A stretch of DNA of 64,000 nucleotides from assembly GCF_016008875.1 (NCBI RefSeq), contig NZ_JADTQG010000012.1, positions 124,001 through 188,000 of the forward strand, given 5' to 3'. Every line of letters starts with the position of its first letter. Positions within the stretch are counted from its first letter, which is position 1. This DNA comes from Ectopseudomonas mendocina. GTDB lineage: Bacteria > Pseudomonadota > Gammaproteobacteria > Pseudomonadales > Pseudomonadaceae. Positions 17,096 through 25,334 of the stretch are shown here, piece after piece. The notes below the pieces were generated by a model. That model was not told the origin of the DNA, did not search any database, and saw nothing but the letters and a program-made list of their open reading frames with translations. Made by a program: the position numbers and the translations under genes.

Positions 17096-17731
17096 ATGCA
17101 CCCGACACCCCGTCCACATGATCTGCTTTGGGGCCTGCGCCCCGAGCAGCTGCCACAGGAGGCGCCGGCCTGGGCTCGCGCCGCCCTGGGCGGGCATGTG
17201 CCGGTGGTGGTGCGCCGTGCGCCTGCCGAGTCCGGCTGGGCGGCGGTGGGTGTGCGTGGCGCCGCGCGTGAGCAGCGTTACGCCACCTGGATGCGCCTGA
17301 GCGAGATCAGCCAGGTGATCAGCCCCGAAGCGGTTGCCCGCGCCGGGCACTGGCGCCAACACGCACAGCCGCAATGGCCGGCATTGCAGGCATTGGAACA
17401 GCTGGCGCAGCAGTTCGATGCGCTTGGCCTGAGCTGGGGCGTGACCGGTAGCCTGGGCTTCGAACTGGCCAGTGGAATCGCCGCCGCGCACGCGGACAGC
17501 GATCTTGACCTGCTGCTGCGCGCCCCGCAGCCGTTGTCTCGCGACCGTGCGCGCAGGCTGTGCGACAAACTGGATGCGGCGCCGTGCCGGATCGATTTGC
17601 AACTGGAAACCCCGCATGGCGCCGTGGCGCTGCGCGAATGGGCCGGCGAGTCGCCGCGCGTGTTGCTGAAAACCCAGGAAGGTCCGCTGCTGATCAACGA
17701 TCCCTGGCAAACGCAGCAGGTGGCGGCATGA
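17096..17731 (+). CDS. mdcG: Malonate decarboxylase holo-ACP synthase (phosphoribosyl-dephospho-CoA transferase)
   Basis: 211 aa from ATG 17096, chosen because GGAGAAA lies 6-12 bp upstream; the open frame further upstream runs back through the repeats and mdcE and is not coding. MdcG transfers the MdcB product to Ser25 of MdcC. It has a nucleotidyltransferase-type core: VTGSLGFELASG, then DSDLDLLL at 134-141. Overlaps mdcH by 4 bp (ATGA). Confidence 0.94.
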   Translation: MHPTPRPHDLLWGLRPEQLPQEAPAWARAALGGHVPVVVRRAPAESGWAAVGVRGAAREQRYATWMRLSEISQVISPEAVARAGHWRQHAQPQWPALQALEQLAQQFDALGLSWGVTGSLGFELASGIAAAHADSDLDLLLRAPQPLSRDRARRLCDKLDAAPCRIDLQLETPHGAVALREWAGESPRVLLKTQEGPLLINDPWQTQQVAA

Positions 17732-18654
17732 GCACGCTCTGGGCCTTTCCGGGCCAGGGCGCGCAGCAGCCCGGCATGCTGCATGCCTTGCCTGATGCGC
17801 CTGTGGTGCAGGCCTGCATCGAGCAGGCGAGCGCTGCGTTAGGTGAAGACGTACGCCTGCTGGATTCAGCCGAAGCCTTGCAAAACACCCGCGCCGTGCA
17901 GCTGTGCCTGTTGATTGCCGGCGTAGCGGCGGCGCGCGTGCTGAACGAACGCGGCCATCGCCCGGACTACGTCGCCGGGCTTTCCATCGGCGCCTATGCC
18001 GCTGCCGTGGTGGCCGGTGCGCTGGAGTTTGCCGATGCCGTACGCCTGGTCTCCTTGCGTGGCGAGTTGATGCAGCGTGCGTACCCTAATGGCTTTGGCA
18101 TGACCGCCATCCTCGGCCTCGACCAGGGCAGCGTCGAGCGCCTGCTCGCCGAAGCCGAAGGTCCGGTGTACCTGGGCAATATCAACGCCGAAACCCAACT
18201 GGTGATCGCCGGCAGCGATCCCGCCATGGCAGTGGTCGCCGAGCGCGCCCGAGCACTGGGCGCCGGCTGTGCCAGGCGCTTGGCCATGAGCGTGCCGTCG
18301 CACTGCGAACTGCTCGCTGCACCGGCTCGCGAGCTGGCGGCAGCCTTCGTCAAGGTCGAGCTGCGCGCGCCCCAGGTGCGCTACCTGAGCGGCAGTTCGG
18401 CGCGCCTGATCCGTGATCCCGAAACCCTGCGCGACGACCTGGCTTACAACATGAGCCGCGTCGTCGACTGGCAGGCCACCCTCGTCACCGCCTATGAGCG
18501 CGGCGTGCGCCTGCACCTGGAATTGCCTCCAGGCAGAGTGCTGACCGGCCTTGCCCGCCGCGTATTCGAACCTGGCCAGGCGATCGCCTTCACCGGCGCG
18601 CGCCTGGATACACTCGACGCCATGTTGCGTCAGGAGGTAAGCCGCGACCGCTGA
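17728..18654 (+). CDS. mdcH: Malonyl-CoA:ACP malonyltransferase MdcH
   Basis: 308 aa. Primes the decarboxylase by loading malonyl from malonyl-CoA onto MdcC. FabD-type fold: GQGAQ at 9-13, nucleophile Ser86 in GLSIG (the MdcH variant of GHSLG), catalytic His192 in VPSHCELL. The 4-bp overlap with mdcG indicates coupling. Downstream are 61 bp and then the transporter genes. Confidence 0.95.
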   Translation: MSTLWAFPGQGAQQPGMLHALPDAPVVQACIEQASAALGEDVRLLDSAEALQNTRAVQLCLLIAGVAAARVLNERGHRPDYVAGLSIGAYAAAVVAGALEFADAVRLVSLRGELMQRAYPNGFGMTAILGLDQGSVERLLAEAEGPVYLGNINAETQLVIAGSDPAMAVVAERARALGAGCARRLAMSVPSHCELLAAPARELAAAFVKVELRAPQVRYLSGSSARLIRDPETLRDDLAYNMSRVVDWQATLVTAYERGVRLHLELPPGRVLTGLARRVFEPGQAIAFTGARLDTLDAMLRQEVSRDR

Positions 18655-18715
18655 GCCGTAGCGTTTACCGAAGCACAAAAACAACAACTTCGAACGTAAA
18701 ACGAGGACAACAACA

Positions 18716-19117
18716 ATGATCATCTACGGTGTCGCCTTTCTGGCGTTCTGCACCCTGGCAGGCATCTTCATCGGAGAGCTGCTGGGCAAACTCATTGGCG
18801 TGCCCGCCAACGTCGGCGGTGTCGGCATCGCCATGCTGCTGCTGATCTTCCTCGGCAGCTACCTGAACAAACGCGGCCTGTTCACCGGCAAGTCGGAGCA
18901 GGGCGTGGAGTTCTGGAGCGCCATCTACATCCCCATCGTGGTCGCCATGGCCGCCCAGCAGAACGTCTACGGTGCCCTCAGCGGCGGGCCGATGGCGATC
19001 ATCGCCGGGATCGCCGCCGTCGCTGCCGGTTTCGCCCTGGTGCCCGTGCTCAGCCGGGTCGGGCAAAAGAAGCCTGAAGGCGATGTCACCTCCTCCATGA
19101 CCAAAGCGCCACGGTGA
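18716..19117 (+). CDS. madL: Malonate transporter subunit MadL
   Basis: 133 aa, about four transmembrane helices (IIYGVAFLAFCTLAGIFIGE at the N-terminus; LLIFLGSYL, YIPIVVAMAA and AIIAGIAAVAAGFALVPVLS further on). MadL and MadM together form a sodium-coupled malonate carrier in the inner membrane. It overlaps the possible GTG start of madM. A sequence rich in AACAACAA precedes the ATG. Confidence 0.95.
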   Translation: MIIYGVAFLAFCTLAGIFIGELLGKLIGVPANVGGVGIAMLLLIFLGSYLNKRGLFTGKSEQGVEFWSAIYIPIVVAMAAQQNVYGALSGGPMAIIAGIAAVAAGFALVPVLSRVGQKKPEGDVTSSMTKAPR

Positions 19118-19122
19118 TCGCC

Positions 19123-19887
19123 ATGTACGAATCCCTGCTCAAGGTACTGACCAGCTACGGCATGCTCAGCGGCTTCGCCATCATCGGCATCACCATGTGG
19201 GTGTCGTACTGGATGTCCGACAAACTCACTCGTGGTCGCCTGCACGGCTCCGCCATCGCCATCCTGCTCGGCCTGCTGCTGTCCTATATCGGTGGCGTTT
19301 ATACCGGTGGGCAAAAGGGCCTGGTGGACATACCCCTGTTCGCTGGCGTGGGCCTGCTCGGCGGCGCCATGCTGCGTGACTTCGCGATCGTCGCCACGGG
19401 CTTCGGCGTTAGTGTCGAGGAACTCAAGCGTGCAGGGTTCGCCGGGGTGCTGGCACTGTTCGTTGGCGTGCTGTCGTCCTTCGTCGCCGGGGTAGCAGTG
19501 GCCATGGCCTTCGGCTACACCGACGTGGTCAGCCTGACCACCATCGGCACCGGCGCGGTGACCTATATCGTCGGCCCGGTGACCGGTGCGGCCCTCGGCG
19601 CCAGCTCCGACGTGATGGCACTGTCCATCGCCGCCGGCCTGATCAAGGCGATCCTGGTGATGGTGGCCACGCCCTTCGTCGCCCCCTATATCGGTCTGAA
19701 CAACCCGCGCAGCGCGGTGATCTTCGGTGGCCTGATGGGCACCTCAAGCGGCGTGGCCGGTGGCCTGGCGGCGACCGATCCCAAGCTGGTGCCGTACGGC
19801 TGCCTGACCGCGGCCTTCTACACCGCGTTGGGCTGCCTGCTCGGCCCGTCGCTGCTCTACTTTCTGATGCGAGGCCTTCTGGGCTGA
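19123..19887 (+). CDS. madM: Malonate transporter subunit MadM
   Basis: 254 aa from ATG 19123, the usual MadM length; a GTG at 19114 that overlaps the madL stop would add three residues. Very hydrophobic, with about 8 membrane segments, including LHGSAIAILLGLLLSYIGGV and the conserved ANKGLVDIPLFAG-like loop (here QKGLVDIPLFAGVGLLGG). Works with MadL for malonate uptake. Last gene of the operon; a terminator follows. MadLM is used here in place of the single-subunit carrier MdcF. Confidence 0.95.
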   Translation: MYESLLKVLTSYGMLSGFAIIGITMWVSYWMSDKLTRGRLHGSAIAILLGLLLSYIGGVYTGGQKGLVDIPLFAGVGLLGGAMLRDFAIVATGFGVSVEELKRAGFAGVLALFVGVLSSFVAGVAVAMAFGYTDVVSLTTIGTGAVTYIVGPVTGAALGASSDVMALSIAAGLIKAILVMVATPFVAPYIGLNNPRSAVIFGGLMGTSSGVAGGLAATDPKLVPYGCLTAAFYTALGCLLGPSLLYFLMRGLLG

Positions 19888-19893
19888 CTCTTT

Positions 19894-19920
19894 GCCCGCC
19901 GCCATGGCGGGCTTTTTATT
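19894..19920 (+). terminator. Terminator of the mdc-mad operon
   Basis: GCCCGCC (19894-19900) pairs with GGCGGGC (19905-19911) across GCCAT, followed by TTTTTATTTA. It lies between the convergent madM and mdcR genes. Confidence 0.85.
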
Positions 19921-19971
19921 TAGGCTGAACGCGCTGCCCTGGGGGAGGCGCTTCAGCGGCGACGCTTGCGC

Positions 19972-20883
19972 CTACGACTGGCGGCTGTACATGCGGCACT
20001 CGGCGAGCAGCGCCAACAGGTTCGGGTCGCGTTCCTTGGCCTTGAGGAACACCACGCCGATATGCTGTTGCAGGTGGTACTTGGCCTGCAGCGGAATCAG
20101 CTTCACCCGGTTCTCGTACACCGCGGCCACGCGCCCCGGCAGCAGGGCGTAGCCGACACCGGAGCTGACCATGCTGAGCAAGGTGAAGATGTCCTTCACC
20201 TGCATCGCCACCTTCGGCTCGAACCCGGCCTGCTGAAAGACCCGTTCGCCGTCTCGGAAGGTGGCGTAGCCCTGGGTGAGGGTGATGAAGGTGTCGTCGC
20301 GCAGGTCGGCCAGATCCACTTCGGCCTGCTCGGCAAAGGGTGAGTCGTTCGGTGCGGCGAGGAAGATGTCATCGGAGAACAGCGCCAATTGCTCGCAGTC
20401 CGGGTCGCTGACGCTGTCGTCGAGGGCGATCAGGATGGCATCCAGCTCCATGTTCTTCAGCTTGTACAGCAGGTCGACGTTGGAACCGAGCACCAAGTCG
20501 ATGTTCAGCTCGCTGCGGCGCAGCTTCAGGCCCATGATCAGTTGCGGAACCGTCTTCACCGTCAGCGAGTAGAGCGCGCCGAGCTTGAAACGCTCGGCGC
20601 CGAAGCCTGCTGCCTCACGGGTCAGGCGCACCATCTCCTGGGCGTCCTGGATCAGCTTTTGCGCCTTTTCCTCCAGCACGTAGGCGCTTTCCAGCGGGAT
20701 CAGGTTGCGCCCCTCGTGCTTGAACAGCGGGCAGCGCAGCGCACTTTCCAGCGAATGGATGGCGCGGTGCACGCTGACATTGCTGGTCTGCAGCTCGCTG
20801 GCGGCGCGCGCCAGGTTGCCGCTGCGCATGAACGCCAGGAAGACCTCCAGCTTTTTGAGAGTCAGTTCTTCGTCGATCAGCAT
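19972..20883 (-). CDS. mdcR: LysR-type regulator of malonate use, MdcR
   Basis: 303 aa from the ATG at 20883; an upstream in-frame extension is less likely because AAGGACAGG precedes this ATG. N-terminal winged helix (LKKLEVFLAFMRSGNLARAA, then NVSVHRAIHSLESALRCPLF) and C-terminal substrate-binding domain (DLVLGSNVDLLYKLKNMELD). It converges on madM, the usual place for mdcR in Pseudomonas-type clusters. It presumably activates mdcA transcription in response to malonate. The palindrome at 12392-12405 is a candidate site. Confidence 0.88.
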   Translation of the reverse strand: MLIDEELTLKKLEVFLAFMRSGNLARAASELQTSNVSVHRAIHSLESALRCPLFKHEGRNLIPLESAYVLEEKAQKLIQDAQEMVRLTREAAGFGAERFKLGALYSLTVKTVPQLIMGLKLRRSELNIDLVLGSNVDLLYKLKNMELDAILIALDDSVSDPDCEQLALFSDDIFLAAPNDSPFAEQAEVDLADLRDDTFITLTQGYATFRDGERVFQQAGFEPKVAMQVKDIFTLLSMVSSGVGYALLPGRVAAVYENRVKLIPLQAKYHLQQHIGVVFLKAKERDPNLLALLAECRMYSRQS

Positions 20884-21062
20884 GGGCCTGTCCTTTTCCA
20901 GCGGTAGACGATTGTGCCGCATCCTCGAGGGGCTGCGGTGGCCGATCGTTATGACTTTGGTGGCATGAGCAGGCATTGCCAGGCCACGCGGATTACCTTG
21001 GCGTGCGAACTGTGCTGTAGTGCGAGCGATGTCCGCTTCTTATCGCGCCCAGGAGTCTGCCC

Positions 21063-21668
21063 ATGCAACTGATCTACGCCGCTGCCTCACCCTTCGCCCG
21101 CAAGGTTCGCGTGCTGGCTGCGGAAACCGGCCTGCTGGCACGTATCGAACTGCTCGATACCGCCGTATTGCCAACCACCGTCAATGAACAGGTCAACGCG
21201 CGCAATCCGCTGGGCAAGATTCCGGTGCTGCTGACCGAAGACGGCGAGGCGCTGTACGACAGCCGGGTGATCTGCGAATACCTCGACACTCTGCACCAGG
21301 GCCGCAAGCTGCTGCCGGACGGCGCTGCACGCTGGCAGGTGCTGCGCCTGGCGGCACTGGCTGACGGCCTGATGGACGCGGCACTGCTGGCGCGCTACGA
21401 GCGCAGCGTGCGACCGGTCGAGCTGCAATGGCCGGCCTGGCTGGATGGGCAACTGGGCAAGGTGCAGCGTGCGCTGACCGAACTGGAACGCCAGATCGAA
21501 CAGCTACACGGGCCGCTCGATCTGGCGCAGATTGGTGTCGCCTGCGCCCTGGGCTATCTGGACTTGCGCTTTGCCGATCTCGACTGGCGCGCCGCGCATT
21601 CAGGGTTGGCGGCATTTCAGCAGACCTTTTCTCAGCGCGCGTCGATGCAGGCAAGTGTGCCTGGGTAA
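21063..21668 (+). CDS. Glutathione S-transferase family protein
   Basis: 201 aa. N-terminal thioredoxin fold with ASPFARKVRVLAAE (glutathione-site Ser region), NARNPLGKIPVL with the cis-Pro, and DSRVICEYLD. A helical C-terminal domain follows. Soluble and cytosolic. It stands alone between mdcR (divergent) and a GntR gene. Substrate cannot be told; similar small GSTs in Pseudomonas are stress-related or act in aromatic catabolism. Confidence 0.88.
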   Translation: MQLIYAAASPFARKVRVLAAETGLLARIELLDTAVLPTTVNEQVNARNPLGKIPVLLTEDGEALYDSRVICEYLDTLHQGRKLLPDGAARWQVLRLAALADGLMDAALLARYERSVRPVELQWPAWLDGQLGKVQRALTELERQIEQLHGPLDLAQIGVACALGYLDLRFADLDWRAAHSGLAAFQQTFSQRASMQASVPG

Positions 21669-21751
21669 GATCGTGGCTTTTCGTCCCGCTGTGGTGGCGA
21701 GCCACTACAATCCACAGTTTCCTGGCCATAGTAGGCGGGTATTAAGGTACA

Positions 21752-21786
21752 TTGCGCGCAAAGTCAGAAATGCAGATTGCGCGGAA
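21752..21786. promoter_or_regulatory. Candidate GntR operator pair upstream of the regulator
   Basis: TTGCGCGCAA (21752-21761, perfect palindrome) followed 25 bp later by TTGCGCGGAA (21777-21786, one mismatch). A close match, TTGCACGCAA, lies in the divergent promoter of the dehydratase and transporter genes at 24596-24605. The shared preceding bases (ACA) give the common string ACATTGCRCGCAA. Probably autoregulation by the GntR protein. Confidence 0.6.
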
Positions 21787-21850
21787 CGTCCCGTTCAGTC
21801 GCAGAACGAGTGTCCGTAACGCCGACAAGGTGACCAGTTCGAAAACAATA

Positions 21851-22834
21851 ATGATGAAAAAGCACCTCAACGATCAGCTATTCGAAATTATCGCAACGAG
21901 CATCAAGAGCAAGCGACTGAAAGCCGGCACCTTGTTGCTGGAGGGACCGTTGGCGGAGCTGTTCGGCGTCAGCCGGTCACCCGTACGGCAGGCGCTGGTC
22001 AATCTGCACCAGGCCGGTTTGATCTGCACCTTCGATGGCCGCGGTTATCTGGTCGGTGCCGAGCCCGGCGAGGTGCTGCGGCGCAAGCTGGAGGCCGCCG
22101 ACTTCCAGCTGGCAACGGATGAGGCGCAAGCCCCGCGCAAGACCGAAAGCTGGAAGGCGGTCTATGACCAGATCGAGCGCGACCTGCTGCATCAGTCGCT
22201 GTTCGGCACCTACCGCATCAATGAGCTGGAGCTGTCACGCCATTACGGCATCAGCCGCACGGTCTCCAGCCAGGTGCTCACACGCTTGTCGTTGATGGGC
22301 TTGGTCGAGCGCGACGAGCGTTCGCGCTGGCAGCTCGGCCAGTGGGACGAGGAGCGTCTCGGCGAGCTGTACGAAGTGCGCCGCCGCCTGGAGCCGTACG
22401 TGTTGATGAGGGCTGCGGAGTTCCTGGAGGCCCAGCAACTGGAAGGCTATATCGCGCGCCTGCATCAGGCGATGGCGCTATACCCGGACATGGACAGTCG
22501 CCAGTTCGACGACCTGGAAAGCGACCTGCACATCGAGACCTTGGGCCGCTGCCCCAACCGGCAGATGCTGCAGATTCTGCGTCGTACCCATTCGCTGTTG
22601 CTCTCGGGCAAGCACATCCTGCTCGACAAGAGCTACTTCCCGGATGAGGAACCCTTCTTTCGCGAGCACCTGAGCATTTTCGAGAATCTGCAGGCCGGTC
22701 GCCCTGATCTGGCAGCGCAGAGCATGGAGGCGCACCTGGTGATCGCCGAGCGCAAGGTCAAGCAACGACTGGCGCAATTCCGCGAGCAGAACATCATCCA
22801 GGCCGTGCCTTATCTGGAGCGGATCGAGGCGTAG
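21851..22834 (+). CDS. GntR/FCD regulator with two winged-helix domains
   Basis: 327 aa from ATG 21851 (21854 also possible); an upstream in-frame ATG at 21752 is rejected because the extension would cover the operator-like sites. Residues 5-68 are a GntR winged helix (LAELFGVSRSPVRQALVNLH, GRGYLVG). Residues about 100-163 form a second one (NELELSRHYGISRTVSSQVL, then TRLSLMGLVERDE). Residues 170-315 are an FCD helical ligand domain (LYEVRRRLEPYVLMRAAEFL; FREHLSIFENLQ). One HTH is the norm. It likely controls the sugar-acid genes downstream; ligand unknown. Confidence 0.88.
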   Translation: MMKKHLNDQLFEIIATSIKSKRLKAGTLLLEGPLAELFGVSRSPVRQALVNLHQAGLICTFDGRGYLVGAEPGEVLRRKLEAADFQLATDEAQAPRKTESWKAVYDQIERDLLHQSLFGTYRINELELSRHYGISRTVSSQVLTRLSLMGLVERDERSRWQLGQWDEERLGELYEVRRRLEPYVLMRAAEFLEAQQLEGYIARLHQAMALYPDMDSRQFDDLESDLHIETLGRCPNRQMLQILRRTHSLLLSGKHILLDKSYFPDEEPFFREHLSIFENLQAGRPDLAAQSMEAHLVIAERKVKQRLAQFREQNIIQAVPYLERIEA

Positions 22835-22878
22835 GCTGCGCTGCGTTGCGCGGACAGTCAGCGCAACACTCTTTCCTC

Positions 22879-22971
22879 GTGGGAGCGGACTTGTCCGCGA
22901 AGCTGTTGAGGCCAAAACACCGGCAGGCCTGGATCTGCGGTGACCTCATTCGCGGACAAGTCCGCTCCCAC
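22879..22971. repeat. REP pair (REPIN)
   Basis: Inverted copies of the Pseudomonas REP: GTGGGAGCGGACTTGTCCGC(GAA) at 22879-22901 and its reverse complement at 22949-22971, separated by 47 bp. It lies between the convergent ends of the GntR gene and the dehydratase gene, a common REP location, where it may also block read-through. Confidence 0.92.
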
Positions 22972-23003
22972 AGGCTGATTCAGCCCAGTAGAGGCGCCGC
23001 TGA

Positions 23004-24539
23004 TCAGGTCACCGCGCCCACCTGCCAGGGTACGAACTCGTTGTCACCGTAGTTGTACAGCTCGCTCTTGGACGGCTCGCCCGAGGCGATTTCGATGAGG
23101 ATATCGAAGATCTTCTGCCCGGCTTCGGCGATGCTCAGCTCGCCATCGACGATGCCGCCGCAGTTGATGTCCATGTCCTCTTCCAGCTTGCGATACATCT
23201 CGGTGTTGGTCGCCAGCTTGATGCACGGTGCGGGCTTGAAGCCGGACACCGAACCACGCCCGGTGGTGAAGCAGATCATGTTGGCGCCGGAAGCTACCTG
23301 GCCGGTGACCGAGACCGGGTCGTAGCCGGGGCTGTCCATGAACACGAAGCCGCGCTCGGTGATCGGTTCACCCCACTCATACACGCCGTTGAGCGAGCTG
23401 GTACCGCCCTTGGCCGCAGCGCCCAGGGATTTCTCCAGAATGGTGGTCAGGCCGCCGGCCTTGTTGCCAGGCGAGGGGTTGTTGTTCAGCTCGGCCCCGT
23501 TGATCTGCGTGTAGTGCTCCCACCAGCTCAGGCGGTCGAGCAGTTTCTGCGCGACCTCATGACTGATTGCGCGGGCGATCAGCAGGTGCTCGGCGCCATA
23601 GATTTCCGGGGTTTCGCTGAGGATCGCAGTGCCGCCGTTGCGGGCCAACAGGTCGGCGGCGTAGCCGAGCGCCGGGTTGGCAGTGATGCCCGAGTAGCCG
23701 TCGGAACCGCCGCACTGCATGCCGACCATGATGTGTTCGACGCTCTCCGAGGTGCGCTCCAGGCGACCGATGGCTTCCAGCATGTCGGTCACCTGCTCGA
23801 TGGCGCGCTGGATGCTGGCGCGGGTGCCGCCGGCGTTCTGGATGTTGAAGACGCGGAAGTTCGGCCCTTCGCTGATGCTGTAGCGCTTCATCAGCGAGGA
23901 AATCTGGTTGGTCTCGCAACCCAGGCCGATCACCAGGGCGCCGGCGATATTCGGGTTGCAGGCGTAGCCCCAGATGCTGCGCTCGAGAAATTTGAAGCCC
24001 TCCGATTCGGTATTGATCGCACAGCCGCTGCCATGAGTCAGCGCCACCACACCGTCGATGTTGTAGCGCTTGAGCAACTCCGAGCCGTTGAAGTGCGCGG
24101 CGACTGCACGCGACACGGTTGCCGAGCAGTTCACCGTGGACAGGATGCCGATGTAGTTGCGCGTGCCGACGCGGCCATCCGGGCGGCGGTAGCCCATGAA
24201 GCGGCGACGCTGCTCCGGCGGCAGTACCGGGGTGCGAGCGATGGGGGGCGGCAGCGTGCTGTTGGTGTGGCTTTCCGGCATCGACACGTTGTGGATGTGT
24301 ACGTGGGCGCCGGCGGCGATGGCCTGGCTGGCTAGGCCGATGACCTGACCGTACTTGAGCACGGCTTCGCCGGCGGCGATGGCGCGGCGGGCAATCTTGT
24401 GTCCGGCGGGGATGTCGTCCTGGGCCTCCAGGCCAAGGCTCTCGACACGGCTGCCGCGAGCCAGGGCGCGGCGTGCGACGGCCACGGAATCTTGATCGCT
24501 GAGGATAACCACGGTCGGGCTATTGGTGATGAGTTGCAT
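23004..24539 (-). CDS. UxaA/GarD-family sugar-acid dehydratase
   Basis: 511 aa from ATG 24539 (MQLITNSP). Residues about 1-90 form the SAF-type N-terminal domain (DDIPAGHKIARRAIAAGEAV, IGLASQAIAAG). The rest is the catalytic UxaA/GarD domain: GYRRPDGRVGTRNYIGILST, THGSGCAI, LVIGLGCETNQ, MVGMQCGGSDGYSGITANPA. The conserved Cys and His suit metal binding. Members dehydrate D-altronate or D-galactarate to 2-keto-3-deoxy acids; the fused length favours a sugar-acid enzyme over the split sulfolactate lyase. It is divergent from dctQ with a GntR-type site between. Substrate unknown. Confidence 0.88.
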   Translation of the reverse strand: MQLITNSPTVVILSDQDSVAVARRALARGSRVESLGLEAQDDIPAGHKIARRAIAAGEAVLKYGQVIGLASQAIAAGAHVHIHNVSMPESHTNSTLPPPIARTPVLPPEQRRRFMGYRRPDGRVGTRNYIGILSTVNCSATVSRAVAAHFNGSELLKRYNIDGVVALTHGSGCAINTESEGFKFLERSIWGYACNPNIAGALVIGLGCETNQISSLMKRYSISEGPNFRVFNIQNAGGTRASIQRAIEQVTDMLEAIGRLERTSESVEHIMVGMQCGGSDGYSGITANPALGYAADLLARNGGTAILSETPEIYGAEHLLIARAISHEVAQKLLDRLSWWEHYTQINGAELNNNPSPGNKAGGLTTILEKSLGAAAKGGTSSLNGVYEWGEPITERGFVFMDSPGYDPVSVTGQVASGANMICFTTGRGSVSGFKPAPCIKLATNTEMYRKLEEDMDINCGGIVDGELSIAEAGQKIFDILIEIASGEPSKSELYNYGDNEFVPWQVGAVT

Positions 24540-24595
24540 GGCGCGTTCTCGTTGTTGTTGTGATCGTCTGGCCAAGATACTGACAAAAATGAACA

Positions 24596-24605
24596 TTGCA
24601 CGCAA
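24596..24605. promoter_or_regulatory. Candidate GntR operator in the dehydratase/TRAP divergent promoter
   Basis: TTGCACGCAA, matching the TTGCGCGCAA palindrome upstream of the GntR gene. It lies 57 bp before the dehydratase start and 162 bp before dctQ, well placed to control both directions. Confidence 0.55.
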
Positions 24606-24766
24606 TAATTTACGGTGTTAGTGTCATCGCCACACAGCTGCTCGGCAGCCACAAAAACAACAATGTGAGGCCTTCCTGATGGACCGTTGCCATCTCTCGG
24701 GGCGCGTCGGCGATCAGCCGTTTCCCTGTCCGGTTTTCCCCGCCTTCCGTCGATGGGGCGCGCGTC

Positions 24767-25270
24767 ATGCATAAGCTCATCGAGGGTTACTTCACCCTGC
24801 TCAAGGTGCTCGGAATCATCTGCCTGATCACCATGGTGGTGCTGGTGTTCGGCAACGTCGTGCTGCGCTACGCCTTCAACGACAGCATCCTGGTGTCCGA
24901 GGAAGTCTCGCGCTGGGCCTTCGTCTGGCTGACTTTTCTGGGCGCGGTGATCCTGCTGCGCGAACGTGGCCACATGGGCGTCGACCTGGCCCTGCGAGCC
25001 CTGCCGAGCTGGGGCGAGAGAGGCTGCCTGATCCTTTCGCAGGTGCTGATGCTGGCCTGTTCGGGGTTGTTCTTCTGGGGCAGCTGGCAGCAGGTGCAGA
25101 TCAACTGGAGCATGCCGTCACCGGTCACCGGCTGGTCGATGGGCCTGTTCTACGGCACGGGCGTGTTCTTCGGCTTGTCGGCCTGCGCCATTCACATCTA
25201 CGAGATCGTGCGGTTGGCCATGGGCGGTGAAATCCATCGTCCGGAAATCGCCACCGAGATTCATCAGTAA
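24767..25270 (+). CDS. dctQ: TRAP transporter small membrane subunit (DctQ type)
   Basis: 167 aa with four predicted helices: VLGIICLITMVVLVFGNVVL, then SRWAFVWLTFLGAVILL, LILSQVLMLACSGLFFWGSW and WSMGLFYGTGVFFGLSACAI. Motif NDSILVSEEVSRWAFVW is typical of DctQ. It partners DctM in a secondary, ion-driven uptake system for organic acids. The ATG is preceded by GGCGCGCGTC with no strong SD. A 64-bp gap separates it from dctM. Confidence 0.93.
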   Translation: MHKLIEGYFTLLKVLGIICLITMVVLVFGNVVLRYAFNDSILVSEEVSRWAFVWLTFLGAVILLRERGHMGVDLALRALPSWGERGCLILSQVLMLACSGLFFWGSWQQVQINWSMPSPVTGWSMGLFYGTGVFFGLSACAIHIYEIVRLAMGGEIHRPEIATEIHQ

Positions 25271-25334
25271 CACGCCCGCTGGCCTGCACCTGCCACGGGC
25301 GGTGCGCTCCACATAACAAGAACGGAGTGATGAG

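Noticed and set aside
21752..21850. Earlier start for the GntR regulator
   Set aside because: The added residues would cover the TTGCGCGCAA sites and do not look like a GntR N-terminus.
23004..24539. Reading the dehydratase as sulfolactate sulfo-lyase (SuyAB)
   Set aside because: SuyA and SuyB are separate proteins and no sulfonate genes are nearby; the fused 511-aa form fits UxaA/GarD better, though substrate remains open.
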